This document shows, in pieces, positions 44,460 to 57,000 of a stretch of 63,365 nt of DNA; the first letter of the stretch is position 1, and each line of letters starts with the position of its first letter. Source of the stretch: Falciphora oryzae (taxonomy: Eukaryota > Ascomycota > Sordariomycetes > Magnaporthales > Magnaporthaceae); assembly GCA_000733355.1 (NCBI GenBank), contig JNVV01000099.1:1-63365 (forward strand), read 5' to 3'. The notes beneath the pieces were generated by a model. That model searched no databases and was not told where the DNA came from. It worked only from the letters and a program-made list of their open reading frames with translations. The position numbers and the translations under genes were made by a program.

Positions 44460-46727
44460 ATGGCAGAAAGTAGCGAGGGACTCAGCGATGGCCTCCAGTC
44501 GAGCGCCATTTCTATCATGGCCGTCACCACGGTCCTCGTCACCATACGGATTTTCGTCCGGCAGAGGCGGGAGAGCTTGGGCTGGGATGACGGTTAGTAG
44601 GATGGCGGAAGAGATGGAAGGGCGAGGGGTGCTTGTTTCGAAGGCAACATGCTGACCGCGGTCCGACGCCTCGACGACACCTACCCGCCAGCCTGGATAG
44701 TGTTAAGCTGGGTACGTTGGGGACTGGCGAACCGTCCCTTAATGCATATCGACCACTCGAGTTGACGGACCCGGACCTTCTCGGGCAGATCTGCCTCGTC
44801 GGCTTCGCCACGGTGATCATATGCGGTAAGCATCGAGAGCCGCCCAGCTAGCGTACCACCCCCTGTCGCTTCCACGCCGCATTTAACCACCGGGAAAACT
44901 GATCCTCGCGCGCAAACACAGCCGCGACGCTCGGCTTCGGCCGGCACATCGAGCACATTGCCCCGGAGCACCTGTCGGCCGTCCTGCTGTACATCATGGC
45001 GAGCTCCATCATCTGGAGCTGGGGCGTGTGCGCGGCCAAGGCCTCCTTCGCCTGCTTCTACCTCCGCCTCATCTCGGATCGGCGCTGGGTGCTGGTCAAC
45101 CGCCTCGTTATCGTCTGCCTGCTCTGCCAGGGCGTCGAGCAGTGCCTCTACGAGATCCTGCAGTGCCGGCCGGTCCGCAAGGCCTGGACGCCCAGCGCCG
45201 AGGGCACCTGCATTAGCCTGCTGCCCCTGTGGTGGGTCGGGGTGAGTAATGTGGAGTCTAGAGCGGTTGGTTGGTTGGTGATGGACACGAAGTCGACCGT
45301 TTCCGACCAAGAGGGCTAATCTCGGAGACAGAGGAAATGGCGGATAGTTTGCGTTAAACCTGGGCCTCGACCTGATCCTCTTCATCGAGCCGATCCCGAT
45401 CGTGTGGAACCTGCAGCTCATCCCCGTCACCAAGAAGATCGGCATCATCTTCATGTTGTCCCTCGGGGTCTTGTATTTCCCTCCGTCCTGGAGATGAGGA
45501 CAGCCCCTGCATACCGCAAGCGACTGACAAACTCGGCAACCCTTGGCAGGATATGCGGCATCGCGATAATCCGTATCGTCCAAGCCAACAAGACCGGCCC
45601 TGACGTCACCTGTGCGTTTTTCTTTACCCCCTCCCCCGACACATCCTCGCCGGTTCAGAGCGACACATTCTGAAGAGGGAGAGCCCGCAGACGACCTAGC
45701 CGAGCCCATAATGTGGTCTCTAGCCGAGATCGCCGCCCTAATAATCTGCTCATGCGTCCCGGCCATGCGGCAAGCCGTGCTCTACGTCCCCTGGCTGAGC
45801 CGGCTGCTCGGCCTGACCGCCAAGCCCGTGGATAGCGACAGCCACCAACACCACCCGGAGCAAGGGGACACAGCCACCGAGGCCCGCGAGAACTGGCGTC
45901 GACGGCAGCAGCAACAGCAGCGGTCTCGCAGGTGGCACCGCAGCAACCGCCGCCAGAAGCAGCACGGAGGCGGCAGCGGCAGCTCGACGAACCAGTTCCT
46001 GTCGCGCCACCTGCACCACCTGAATCCGTTCAGCAGTGCTGACCGGACCACTGTTGCCGCTACCGCCGTAACCGCTACCGCCACCTGCGACAACGGCGAT
46101 GATGTGGACCTGGAGAGAGGCGCAGGCGGTGGTGCCAGCTGTGCCGAAGCCGCCAGCCCAAACGAGAAGAGGAAGGACCAGCAGCATCAGCAGCAGCAGC
46201 AGCAACGCCCGCCCGCCGCCATGCGGCACTGGTCGTCCTCCTCACCCACCGCCGCCACCCCGCCGTCCCGGCTTGGACTAACCAGCCACATCTCGTCGGT
46301 CGGCCGGTCGCAGAGCGAGGACTTGGGCCTGCACGACCCGGCGGCGCAACAGGACCCCGCCTCCGCAGGCACCGCCTCCCCGTTATCTGGCGCCGGCACC
46401 GCTCCCGCTGCCACCGGTGACAGCGGCGACAGCTCTGCGACGACGACGAGCGTCGCCAGGATGTGCAGCGGCGGCGGCGGGGGAGCCAGCCAGTCGCGGA
46501 TCGTGGTGACGCTCGAGATCGACCGCGATGTCGAGGAGATCCGCGAGCAGCGCCGCCTGGAGCAGCAGGCGCTCGCGGCCAGGCACGGGCTCATCATCCC
46601 CGAGGGGTGGGCGGCCGCGAGCCTGCCCGCGGGCACCGCCGCGTCGTCCAGGAGGAGCGAGGGGCTCGCGACGCCGAGGAGCGCGTCGCGCGAAGCTTTT
46701 GAGAATGGGGGGAGGAGTTGGCATTAG
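44460..46727 (+). CDS. PTH11-like seven-helix membrane protein
   Basis: The start is at the ATG at 44460 in a good context (CCGCCATGG). Exon 1 (44460-44592) has the first helix (SIMAVTTVLVTIRIFV) and GWDD, the motif that follows helix 1 in this family. Later exons include one ending at 44825 (QICLVGFATVIICG), 44922-45241 (GFGRHIEHI, then ASSIIWSWGVCAAKASF), one from 45348 (LNLGLDLILFIEPIPIVWNL), and a last exon to 46727. The long polar C-terminal tail of roughly 300 residues has Gln, His, Ser and Ala runs and a conserved-looking end (VVTLEIDRDVEEIREQ). Exon limits around 44593-44800 and 45460-45550 are uncertain. It is a plasma-membrane receptor-like protein of the fungal rhodopsin-domain class. 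The ligand is unknown. Confidence 0.8.
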
Positions 46728-46767
46728 CTGCGTGTAATGTGGATAAAGCGTTTCCATTTTCATTATC

Positions 46768-46773
46768 AATAAA
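46768..46773 (+). promoter_or_regulatory. Polyadenylation signal of the receptor gene
   Basis: AATAAA lies 41 bp after the stop codon and just before the SINE that starts at 46778, so the SINE and Gypsy D begin in or at the end of the 3' UTR and may alter transcript ends. Confidence 0.6.
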
Positions 46774-46777
46774 GTGT

Positions 46778-46866
46778 CAAGCACACGAAGAGGACTCGCT
46801 AGTAGCTCGACGGGACCTTTTTACCCGACCTTATTAAACGGTTATAACACCGGAGGCACGGTTTTT
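46778..46866 (+). mobile_element. 5' half of the short SINE, cut by Gypsy D
   Basis: It matches 7898-7986 almost base for base from CAAGCACACGAAGAGG to GGCACGGTTTTT, then the homology stops at the TG that begins the Gypsy D LTR. The missing 3' half should lie beyond Gypsy D, outside the window. Confidence 0.75.
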
Positions 46867-47375
46867 TGTAACACCCCGCACAGAGCCATGATCAGCAGCC
46901 CTAGGGACCGCCACCGGTGGCCTCAGGGGAGGATTCCGGGTGGTAGCCAGAGGGGCGCAAGCCCTAAGGGACGCGCGGATTAAAAGAGTTCAGCTTTATT
47001 AACACGCATGCCGGCTGGCCTTTATAGATACGGACGCTCAGCCCGGTTAAAGCGCATCCAAACTCCGAACCCTGATAATAGGACAAAGCATACCCAGCCC
47101 CGTACGGACGCTACGAAGGAGGAGGCGTGCCGACGATAACGGAAAGACGGCCGGACGGTTAGGCATAAAAAGGGCCCGAGGGACCTCCTGTAAAGGGAGT
47201 TTGGAGGGCAAGCTATCGTTTTTGTTTTATTTTTACTATAAGCTGGTTTAGCCAGGGTTGCGAAATTAGTCAATTAGTCTAGTCACTACTGTGATTTTAG
47301 TCAATTTTTTTAGTCACCCCAGTGAATTTGACTTGGCTAAAACTAGATTAATGACTAGACTAATGACTAAAATTA

Positions 47376-49236
47376 ACGTAGTTCACCACCGAGTGGATCA
47401 AACCACCGAGTGGATCACCGACACGCGACCTCCGGTCAATCGACGCGCATACCAACCCAATAACGCCAGGAATCCATTCAAACTACTTAGAACTATATAT
47501 ATCGGACATTTTTACTTCCTCCTGACAGGTGCGCGCATTGTGTCCGGTTTTGCCGCAGGTGCTATATCGCCGACGAGTTATCGTCGCCCTCCTTTCCTAA
47601 CCCTTATGGTCGCGCATTTTTTGCTGTATTTGTTTATCCAGCTCCTGCTGGTCCAGAACATTTCGTACTTCGTCGATGGTAAGTAACCTTTTAAATCGGA
47701 CACGTGTTTTTTTGGCTTTTCGGCGTTTGTTTAGTGCTTCGTTCGCCTTTCGTAATTTGGAGCACTTTTCCTTTAAAAGGTTAACCCGATGCATGATTGC
47801 TTTAGCCCTTTTCGCAAATTGGTCCACAGCCGTTAGCATAAATATTAGAAAGCTGCTTTGGTAATTAGAAATCCGAGTTTTAATATATTCGAATTGCGAA
47901 GTTGCTTTTTTAGCTGTCCGCGGCGTTTTAAAGGTTTAAAGTTCGGGGTCGTTTAAGGGCGTTTTTGGGGGAGTTGGAGTCCGTAACCTTACATCCAGCT
48001 TTTTTAAAACCGAATCCGGATCGAAGGGAGCAAAGCCAGCCTTTCGGAAGCCTTTTCGGATGTTTTTTTCCGTTATAGAGTTAAAAAATGCCGCTTTAAA
48101 CGCCAAAAAGAACTTGACCTTAGTTACGTGGTTAACGTGCAATTTTATTAAGCGTTCGATTTGTTAACCGTATGCTTTTTTTAGTAGGCTAAAGCACTTA
48201 ACGTTAAGCGGTTAAAGGAAATAAGACGAATGCGGAAGCATGCAAAGCGTAATAATGTTATATTTTTGGTAATAAAGCTTAAAATCCGTTAAATGGTGGC
48301 TTTCGTGGCCGTTTAGCACTAATAAACGATGGGACCCCGTAGAACGAATTGCAATGTGTTTGTCGAAATGCCGGATCCATTCCAGGCCGAGCTCGTTCGT
48401 AATCCACCCGTTAACGCTTGTTGCGATAACCCAATTGCGTAAAAGGTTGGTTTCCGAATACCAATTGGCTAGGTGGTATTGCCTTTTAACGATAATAAAA
48501 GGGGGGATCGCCTAACCGCAATAGTTAACCCTTTAAATAATTGTAGCCCATTCCCGGTTGCCAAGCTGAATTAGCTTCGCTTTATTACGGTTTTTAGATG
48601 TTATAATAACTATAACGGCGGTAATTATGCCTATAAGGAAGCCGGTTTCGTTGAAATTATAAATGTCGTTATTTAGGATGCCATATTTGGCTACAGTGTT
48701 CCGCATAAGGTCGAACCACGCAAAAACGAGCTTGGGATTTTCGCATTTGGCCCTTTAGTAGTCGTACTTTCGAATCCAACGCGTGCCGAGCTCTGGGCGG
48801 CGTTTAACGAACCTCGCGACCTAATTGGTCCCAACGGTGGCCGCGTCGCGTTCGGCGAACAATCGGTTGGCTATATCTTTAACATTAAAAGTCCGGGGAG
48901 GAAATGCTCGAAAATCCAGCTCGAATATGTATTTGACAAGCGCCTTTTTTTCGGATTCCGTTAATTTCCGAAAATTAGGCTTGCTATCGCGTCGAACAGG
49001 TTGGCCGCTTTTGCGCCGGGCGAAAGTAGAATAGTTGACCGCGTAAATCTTGGCGGCACTCCGGACGCTTAATTTTAGGTCCGATTTAATGGCTTAAAAG
49101 GCTAGGATAATCCTGCTTTTATTGCTTGTGTTTACTATTGTTTGTTGTGGAAATGTTCGTAAATGAAGTCAATTAACGCGTGGACGCGTGTCGGTAATCC
49201 ACTCGGTGGTTTGATCCACTCGGTGGTGAACTCCGT
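47376..49236 (-). mobile_element. pogo/Fot1-like DNA transposon 3, 1,861 bp
   Basis: TA flanks it (47374-47375 and 49237-49238). The ends begin ACGTAGTTCACC (left) and ACGGAGTTCACC (right), with half-sites ACCGAGTGGATCA repeated 17 bp apart at both ends. The transposase on the minus strand is degraded: the N-terminal region near 48780-49130 is stopped and the C-terminal piece 47597-47839 stays open (LLTIDEVRNVLDQQELDKQI). The body is homologous to copies 1 and 2. Confidence 0.88.
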
Positions 49237-49254
49237 TAAATAATTTTTTTATTA

Positions 49255-49670
49255 ACGTGGTCCATCAGTGAGTGGATCACATCACTTCGTGGATCACCTG
49301 CAAACGCATACAAAGAAAGTCGGTGCACTTTGCGCAATTTACAGTAGAATTTCCTAAAAATTTAACCAGTTATTAGAAAAAATATTCCTTTCGCAAAAAT
49401 ATTTTTTGTAAAATTTTATACATTTTATACAGCGTATAATAATAAAATTTAATAAATATTATTTATTTTATTTAATTTTATTAAAATATTTAACCCTAAC
49501 TTTAATAAAATTTCGAAAAAAAAAAATTTTGCGAAAGAAATATTTTTAATAATAACTGGTTAAATTTTTAAGAAATTCCACTGTAAATTGCGCAAAGTGC
49601 ACCGACTTTCTTTGTATGCGTTTGCAGGTGATCCACGAAGTGATGTGATCCACTCACTAATGGACCACGT
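49255..49670. mobile_element. Palindromic pogo-type MITE, 416 bp
   Basis: Two arms of about 150 bp are near-perfect reverse complements around a 115-bp AT-rich centre, flanked by TA (49253-49254 and 49671-49672). The ends read ACGTGGTCCATCAGTGAG with the GTGGATCA core repeated after 17 bp, the same core as pogo-3. It has no coding capacity. The transcript or single strand would fold into a long hairpin. Confidence 0.88.
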
Positions 49671-49899
49671 TAATAGTTTTTTTTAACGTTAATACGTTTT
49701 TTTTCCTATATTATCAAAATAAAAGGTTTTATTTATTTATTATTATAAGCGTTAATAATGCGAGCTTGAAATCGCGCAGCCGGACAGCCCTTCGAGATAA
49801 TTTAACTTTAACACCGGAACTGAACTCCCCGCACCCGACTTAACCTAGGATCGATGCCGCATCGGGTGCGCGCCGACGGCGCGGGCCTAAAATCGATGG

Positions 49900-51110
49900 A
49901 AGTCGATTCCGGGCTCGCGGCCAGTCGATACGCCTCGACGGTGGATCCCCCTAACGCGCCTCCGGACGCGCGGGGGAATGCCGACACCGATAAAAGACCG
50001 GCGCGCGGCCGTTAGGAGGAAAAAGAAAACGAAATCATTGACAAGCTGAAGCCCTTTGTAATTAGTGGAAAGTTGCTGGAAATCCTGCAACTAATGTCGG
50101 AACTGACGAAGCTAAAAGTCGATGCGGAAACGGTTCGCAAACGCGACGCCACTAAGGACGGACCGGTAACCAAAGCGACACTACAGGAATTAAAAGCAGA
50201 AATACTTACAAAGGTTAAAAATGCACTAACTGATACCAGAAAGCCTTACGCCTTTGCCCTCGCCACGGACCTACCAGCCTTAGCACCGGACGGAAACGCG
50301 CCAACCCGAACGCAATAACAGTACCCGAACACGACGCATCCCCCCCCGCGATTTATACCGTCAAAAATCGAACGCGAGATAATCGTAGCCGTAGGAGAAG
50401 CCCCGGAAGCAATTAAAAACCGATCGCAAATCGACACCCAGCGGGTACTAAATAACCAACTTGGTACGGCGGTGCGGGTAACGAAGCGGCTCCAAAGCGG
50501 AAACGTGGTAATATGCTTTTACGCAAACGCAAGCGAATATAAGAAAAGGGACGATTGGGTGAAAAAGGTGTTTAAAAACCAGGCAACGATCCGGAAACGG
50601 ACATATAACGTAGTAATTAAAGGAGTAAAATAAACAACATTACCGGAAGACCCAAACCAACTCATTCGTAGCCTAAACGCCGAAAACCGAAACGCGGAGG
50701 TCAAATCGGTACACGTATGGCCAGCCCGCACCCTTTACGGATACGCTATAGTATTAGTACGAATCGGGTCCGCAGCCGCAGCGGATTAAACTTACGAGCA
50801 AGGATTGGTAATACAAGCGGAACTATTTAAATGCGAACCGTTTACACCAAACGCTAAAGCCACCTAGTGCTTTAATTGCTACGAATGGGGGCACCGACAA
50901 AAGTTTTGCAAAAAACCGGGCCGCTGCCCGCACTGCGGAAAACCGAAACACCCAAAAGGAAAAAACCAATGCGACGCCTACCCCGAATAAAATAAAGCTA
51001 CACCCAAATGCGTAAATTGCAGCGAGCCGCACCCGGCGTTTAACCGGGGCTGCGAGGTAGCGCAACGGGCGATTGGGAAAGCGAAAGAAGCATATTAAAA
51101 CCGGCCGAGG
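49900..51110 (+). pseudogene. LINE ORF1 with three zinc knuckles
   Basis: After an N-terminal region (MLEILQLMSELTKLKVDAE at 50073) the frame, with a few stops, reaches three consecutive knuckles at about 50868-51060: CFNCYEWGHRQKFC, CPHCGKPKHPKGKNQC and CVNCSEPHPAFNRGC. This array of CCHC motifs with widening spacing is characteristic of Tad/I-type LINE ORF1 proteins, which coat the RNA. Confidence 0.8.
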
Positions 51111-51821
51111 AGATTTATGTTAGAAAGATTAGCCCTCAAACAAACCACCACCACCACCTTCCCCATTTTCCAAACGCGAATACCCCCCGGTACCGGAAAA
51201 CTACCGAGCCCTAGTAAAAGGCGCAAATAAGGCTTAGATACGGATAACGATTCCCTAACCCGGACCCCCGGCCGCCGAGGACCAGGCAGACCCCGCAAAG
51301 ACTCGCAGCTACTTAAGGGCCGGACCGTTATACGACCGCTACTTATAACTAACTACGCCCTTAGAGCGAGCTCCCGGCTAGCCTAACCCCTAATCTCGGC
51401 AAACGAACAAATCCAAGCAGAAGCAGCCGGAGGATAAGGACAAGCACCGGCCCCGTTGGAGCCGCTACCTTTATCCGAGCCGTTACCGATTAGAGATAGC
51501 ATAATCCCGTTCGACGTATAAAAACGCTTATTAGAATCCCTATGGTAATAATAATCCCATATTGGAATATGGGAAAAGGAAACGGAAAAGGAGATATACC
51601 GCTTTTTAGTAGAAAGGAATACGATATAATAGCTATATAAAAACCGGAGTTGGACCGGCACGGAGACCCGAAAAGACCGGCCGGATGCAATTACGAGCTG
51701 GTATATTACCAAGTAGATATAAGATCGAACGTAGTACTATACGTTTACTAACGATTAGACCCGGCAACGTGGAGAAGCCGGAACGGATACGATTGGGCAG
51801 CAATTACATTATAAACCCTAA

Positions 51822-52037
51822 TGTGACGCCCTAGGGCAGTTCACCGCACGCCGCAGGCATCCACGTGAGCACGCGTTACGAAATGGCTCGTGCGATGAGA
51901 CGCCGCACCGCTTTTTTTACCGCATTGCGCTTTCGGCGCGCCGCGCCTTTCTTCCCTGTTTCCTCCCTATAGAAGAGTTTTTAGTTTATAGTATCAATTG
52001 CATTTGGCTGCGAAGCCTACGTTCCTTGATCGTGATA
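51822..52037 (+). repeat. Gypsy C 5' LTR
   Basis: It is 216 bp and pairs with 58385-58600; the visible differences are transitions. It contains a GC-rich GGCGCGCCGCGCC segment and a TATA-like CTCCCTATAGAAG (CTATAAAAG in the partner). Confidence 0.9.
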
Positions 52038-52139
52038 TTACTTTTTTATTTCCATATTTCGCTGGCTGAGCGATTTATTAAATATAGTACCATTTATTTT
52101 ACCCTTTAGTTCCGTCGGACGTGAACGACGTAAAATTTT

Positions 52140-53640
52140 ACGCGATAACACGACCTTATGCTTAAGAAGAAGGATTGGGGGTCGTTTACGAGAAAGTTAT
52201 CTCGTTTGATAGAAAACGTGTTAGAAGAGCTTACCGAGGCTAACCCCGCGGTAGAAGATACGCCGTCCCAATTTACAGACCTAGAAAACGATATCGAGTC
52301 CGAGATTGAGGTTTTTTACGAGCTTGACGTCGCGTTCGCGAAGTAAGAGATTAACCCCGATTACCCGTTTTAAAGCGCAGAGGAGCAATTATAACAAGAA
52401 GAAAACCAGGCGCTTAAATTAATAGACGAGAACTTGGTTGAGGATAATAATTTAGATATAATTATGTTTGGTTAAACCTTTTTCCCGTTTGCCTAGTAGG
52501 CCGATGTGGCGGCGGTTGTTGCCGCCGTTATGTCCTAATTCCGAATTTAGGGCGTTTTTATTTCCCGCCAATTTACCTTAGCCGAAAGCGTTTTTGGAGG
52601 CATAGCGTTCGTGCCTATTGGCGTAGCCGCTTTCCTAGCTTTTAAACCTTACGACGATAAGGGCGGCATGATAATTAAGAACTTAGATTACAATTCGAAA
52701 GATAAGCGTACCGGAATGGAGTTTGGCGCTTTTAGCGGCGATAAGGATGAGTTTATTAGTTGGGTGGTCCGTTTGGCCGATAAATTTATAAAAGACGATA
52801 TTATTTTTAAGAACGAGCGTAGTCGTATGGCTGTAATTTATGCGAATACGACCGGAAATGTTAATTTTTTTTTTGAAGCCCGATATAACCCCTTTTTTAA
52901 GAACCCGTTTGCTAACGCGTTAGAAATGGTAGCTACGTTCGCCGCCGTTTATTACGACGCCTATTAACTTACTAAGGCTTGAGCCGAATTTAGCAAGATG
53001 ATGTACGATTTAGTTGATAAATTTATGGATATCTACCAGTTTATTGCAAAGATTAACGTGCTGGCCGACCGCGCTAACATTATTATGGAGGAACGTAAAA
53101 GTATTTTTTTCGAGCATATTTCTTTAAATTTTGATCCCCGTTTGTTTAACGATGCCGAGGATTTTAATATTAGTTACGAGATGTTTACCCGTAGCGTGAC
53201 CGGCGCCGCTTTAGTTTATTATCGTGCCTATTTGATTTGTAAGGAAAAATAGGCAAGAACCCTGGAAAAGAATGACAAACGTCGCGAGCATTGTGGGCGC
53301 AAGTTCCGTATTTCCGACGTGTTTAAAGATGAGGCCTTTAAAAGAGATACCGAGTTGGCTACGCCTAAGACGAACGGCGTTTGCTACGCTTGCGGCGGAT
53401 AAGGTTATTTAGTTCGAGATTGCTAGGAAAAGAAAAAGATCGCCGTAATTTTCCGCCGTTTCGAATTAGAAGGAGCATTGTTTGACGAGGAGAGCGATTT
53501 GAGCATTAGCGAGTTGATTTTATCGTGTTCGGTATGCGAGTTGAAAAATTAGATAGACCGCCGGAAGTTTTTTTGGCGGTTTAAATGTTTAATATAGTTA
53601 GGATTGGTAATAAGAGTTAACCTTTTTTCCTTTTTAGAGC
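52140..53640 (+). pseudogene. Gypsy C gag
   Basis: Open stretches at 52158-52346, 52611-52967 and 52998-53252 share one frame broken by stops and give a capsid-like sequence (EFGAFSGDKDEFISWVVRLA). A zinc knuckle at 53380-53430 reads CYACGG, stop, GYLVRDC, where the histidine has become Tyr by C-to-T change. The solo LTR at 53849 lies further downstream. Confidence 0.7.
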
Positions 53641-53848
53641 GTAGCTTTAACGTAGCGGTTTTGGAATCGATTTTAAAGCATTTTGTGACATTGGAGCTAT
53701 AGCTTACTTTTTTATTAGCTATAAAGCAGCCGCTTTTGTTAAGAAGTATTTTGGAGCCGAGGTTAAACGGCTGTTTTGACCTATTGCCTTTTCCGATTTC
53801 CGTGATTTTCTAGTAACAAATGTAACCCACATTTTTATCGCTATTTTC

Positions 53849-54057
53849 TGTTAGAGGGCTGGATCCCATTGGCTCAGCCACGGGCTCGTGCCCGAGGCCT
53901 GCGCCTTTGGGTCCGCGCCACAACGCTCGGCCCCCGAGCTGTATATAGCGGATTCCGCGCGTGGCCCTGCGGAGCAGGCCCCCCTCCCCTTTACCCCTCG
54001 TAGTTCGTTAATACAACCAAGTCCCTACAAGCGCGCCAACGTTGTAGGACCCTTACA
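53849..54057 (+). mobile_element. Solo LTR, 209 bp, TSD TTTTC
   Basis: It is nearly identical to 5075-5284 (one missing G, one A/C, and a two-base change AC/TT), starts TGTTAGAGGGCTGG, ends GACCCTTACA, and has a perfect TTTTC duplication (53844-53848 and 54058-54062). It is unaffected by RIP although its host element is heavily mutated. Confidence 0.85.
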
Positions 54058-54062
54058 TTTTC

Positions 54063-57000
54063 GAGATAGACGGCCGCCGTTTCGTTGATTAAGAGTTTTG
54101 GATCGCAGATATTGGTTACGATATTTTTATAAAATTGCTTTAGCTAGTAAAAAAAGACCTTTTTTTCCGCTTATTAAAGCGGGAGATTATTTGGCCCGAC
54201 GCTTTGTTTAATAATACCAAGTTTTCCCCGGCTATTACCATTTCCCCGTCTAACGGTCGCTTTGACGCCGTAGCCTAACGTGATGCCTAACGGCGAAATC
54301 GTTTAATGGACTAGCAAGTTAAAAAGGAACGTTAGTCGCACTAAATTCAGGCTATCCTTACTAACCCGGAACGGTAACGGCAACTTCGATCGCACCCTAA
54401 ATCGGTGATTTTTTCCCTCCCCCCGCCGACGGAAATCCAGGCTCTCCAAGCCTAGATTGAGAACGACCCCCGCTAAGAGAGGTGGAAGTTTTTGCCCTTT
54501 TTGAACGCCCTAGTTCCTTTCGAAAGCCCCGAATTTACCGTTAGGATTTAGGCAATTTCGGTTAAGCCTTGGCGAACTTTTTCTGGCCAGCCGATTCCTT
54601 TTCCCGTTGACGAGGACTATAAGCATGTTGAGTTCGTCCGAAGTTTGATTCCCCCGGAAATTGCTTATTTGGAAGGGTTTTTTTCTAAAAAAGCTTCCAT
54701 TAAGTTTCTACCGAGTCGATTTGGGTACGACGTGGTTTTTAAGTTGGAAAAACCTTTGGAAGGATCGCCGCTTACCTACCGGATACCTTTTTCGATGCTT
54801 CCATTCGAGAAATAAATTACCGACGAACTTTTCGCTTTCGGTTTTATCGAGCTTTGTATGGCCGACAGATTTGCTCCAAACCTTTTCGTCCCGAAGCTAT
54901 ATTCGAACGAACGGCGTTTTTGTTAAAACTATCGCTAAGTGAACAAGTTTTTTAAATCCCGCCTCGTTTTAGCACCCGACGTTAACGGCACGATTTCTAA
55001 ATGTAGTAAGGCTAAAAGACTATTTAAGGTTGATATTATCCGCGCGTTTAACCGATTGTTGATGTCGGTAGAGTTACGGTATTTGACGGTTTTCCGGATA
55101 CGCTAAGGGACATTTTAGTGGAAAGTTTTCCCTTTCGGACTTAAGGTTGGCCTAGTTTGGTGGCAGGCGTTTATTAACGCCTAATTGAACGAGCTTTTAG
55201 ACGTTTTCGCGAGCGCGTACGTTGACGACGTCCTAATTTATTCGGAAGAGTTTGACGAGGCTACGCATTGGGCTTATGTCGAAAAGGTTATTTACCGGTT
55301 GAACCAAGCCCACTTCTAAGGAGATATTAAAAAGAGCCGGTTTAATACTACGATATTGGAGTACCTGGGTTTAGTTATCGAAATCGGCTAAGGCGTCCGG
55401 ATAGACCCTATTAAGATAGCCGCTATTACTAATTGGAAGTTTGAGGACTTTACCAACAAGTTTGCGGTTAAGTCCTTCTTTGGATTTATTAATATTGGGA
55501 GGTCAAATCGGGGATTTGCAGCGCAGTCACAGTGGCCAGCAGGGTCTCGGTTAGTTGGATTGGGCCCTGACAGGCGCTATAAATAGCGCTGTCGGGGCCC
55601 CAAGCTTAGTGGGTGGAACAGGCTTGTATTGCAGGTGAGGGGCGCCAACAATCGCTTCCCTCATATACCCACCGACATCGATCCCGCGGGTTCTCCGCCG
55701 TGGGGGCTTCCGGTGCCGCGAGCGATTTTCCGAAAAATTATTTTGTATGGGATTTCCAAAAAATCGACCCACGGCCACCAAACCCATCTCCGCGTTGGGC
55801 CTCCAATTCTGACTTGTGCAAATTGACTCCTGACCAATTCTGTGCAGGGTAGATGTGCAGGGTAGGCGAGTCAGTGCGACCCACAACGGCTGACTTGGGT
55901 GCTTATGCATCCTACAGGGGCCACAGGCCACCTTTAGGCTTTCGGTAAGCGCTGTAGATGCTGTAAGCCGCCCCCGGATACGCTATAAGCCCTGCCCGCT
56001 ACTCCTGTGCACAACCCCACAACAGTACAGGGTAGATAATCTAATAAGGGTAGTACATGGTAGGTTGGGCCTATGCACCCAACCTAAGCTAAATACATTA
56101 GTTCTTTTAACAGGATTGTGTAATTACGTGCGAATATTTTGTTACTACGCGAGCGACGGTGCCGAACCTTTAACACGTTTCTTTAAAAAAGACGCCACTT
56201 TCGAAATGGGGCCTAAATAAAAGGGCGCTTTTGAAAAAATGAAAAAGCTGGCTACCGAAGCCCCGGTTTTGGCGTTTTTTACCCCGGGATTTCCAACACG
56301 AGTCGAAGCCGACGCGTCACGCAACGCCATAGGAGGAATTATCTGGCAACAATAAAAAAACGGGATTTGGAAACTAGTGGGTTACTTTAGCAAAACCATA
56401 TTTTTAGCTAAACGAACGTACCCGATCTAGGATCGAGAACTTTTCGCCGTTATTTAAACGCTCGAGTATTTCGAAGCTGAATTGTGGGGATTGAAAATTA
56501 CTATCGTTACGGATCATTAAGCTTTCGTTTATTTTATAACCAAATAAAAGCTCGGTGTCCGCCAAGTAAGGTGGAGCACGTATTTCGCTAATTTCGACTA
56601 CTGGTTCTAGTACCGCCGAGGCCAAAAGAATGTTATTGCTGATGCCTTGTCCCGGAAGACGGTCGAGTCGCCCACGGTTAAAGCTTGAGAGGTAAAGGAG
56701 CGTTTCTTTACGCTCGTTCCCTTTGAGAGAGTTTTAGGTCCAGCTTTAGAGATGCCTAAAACTGTTCCGGCCCAAATCCAAGTAATCACTTCGACGATTT
56801 AAGATATTTACGGAGCCGATTTCGCTGAATTCGTGCGATTCGAAAACATTCGGCAAGGTTTGGGTTACTAAGAAGGCCGATTTGTGGTACCGCCCCTGAC
56901 GATAGACGGAAAGATTGCTTTTCGTACCGCGCTTATCCGCGAAGCCTACGCCCCCCCGATTTTCGCCTACGGCGGTTAGAACAAGATTATCCGCTTTTTT

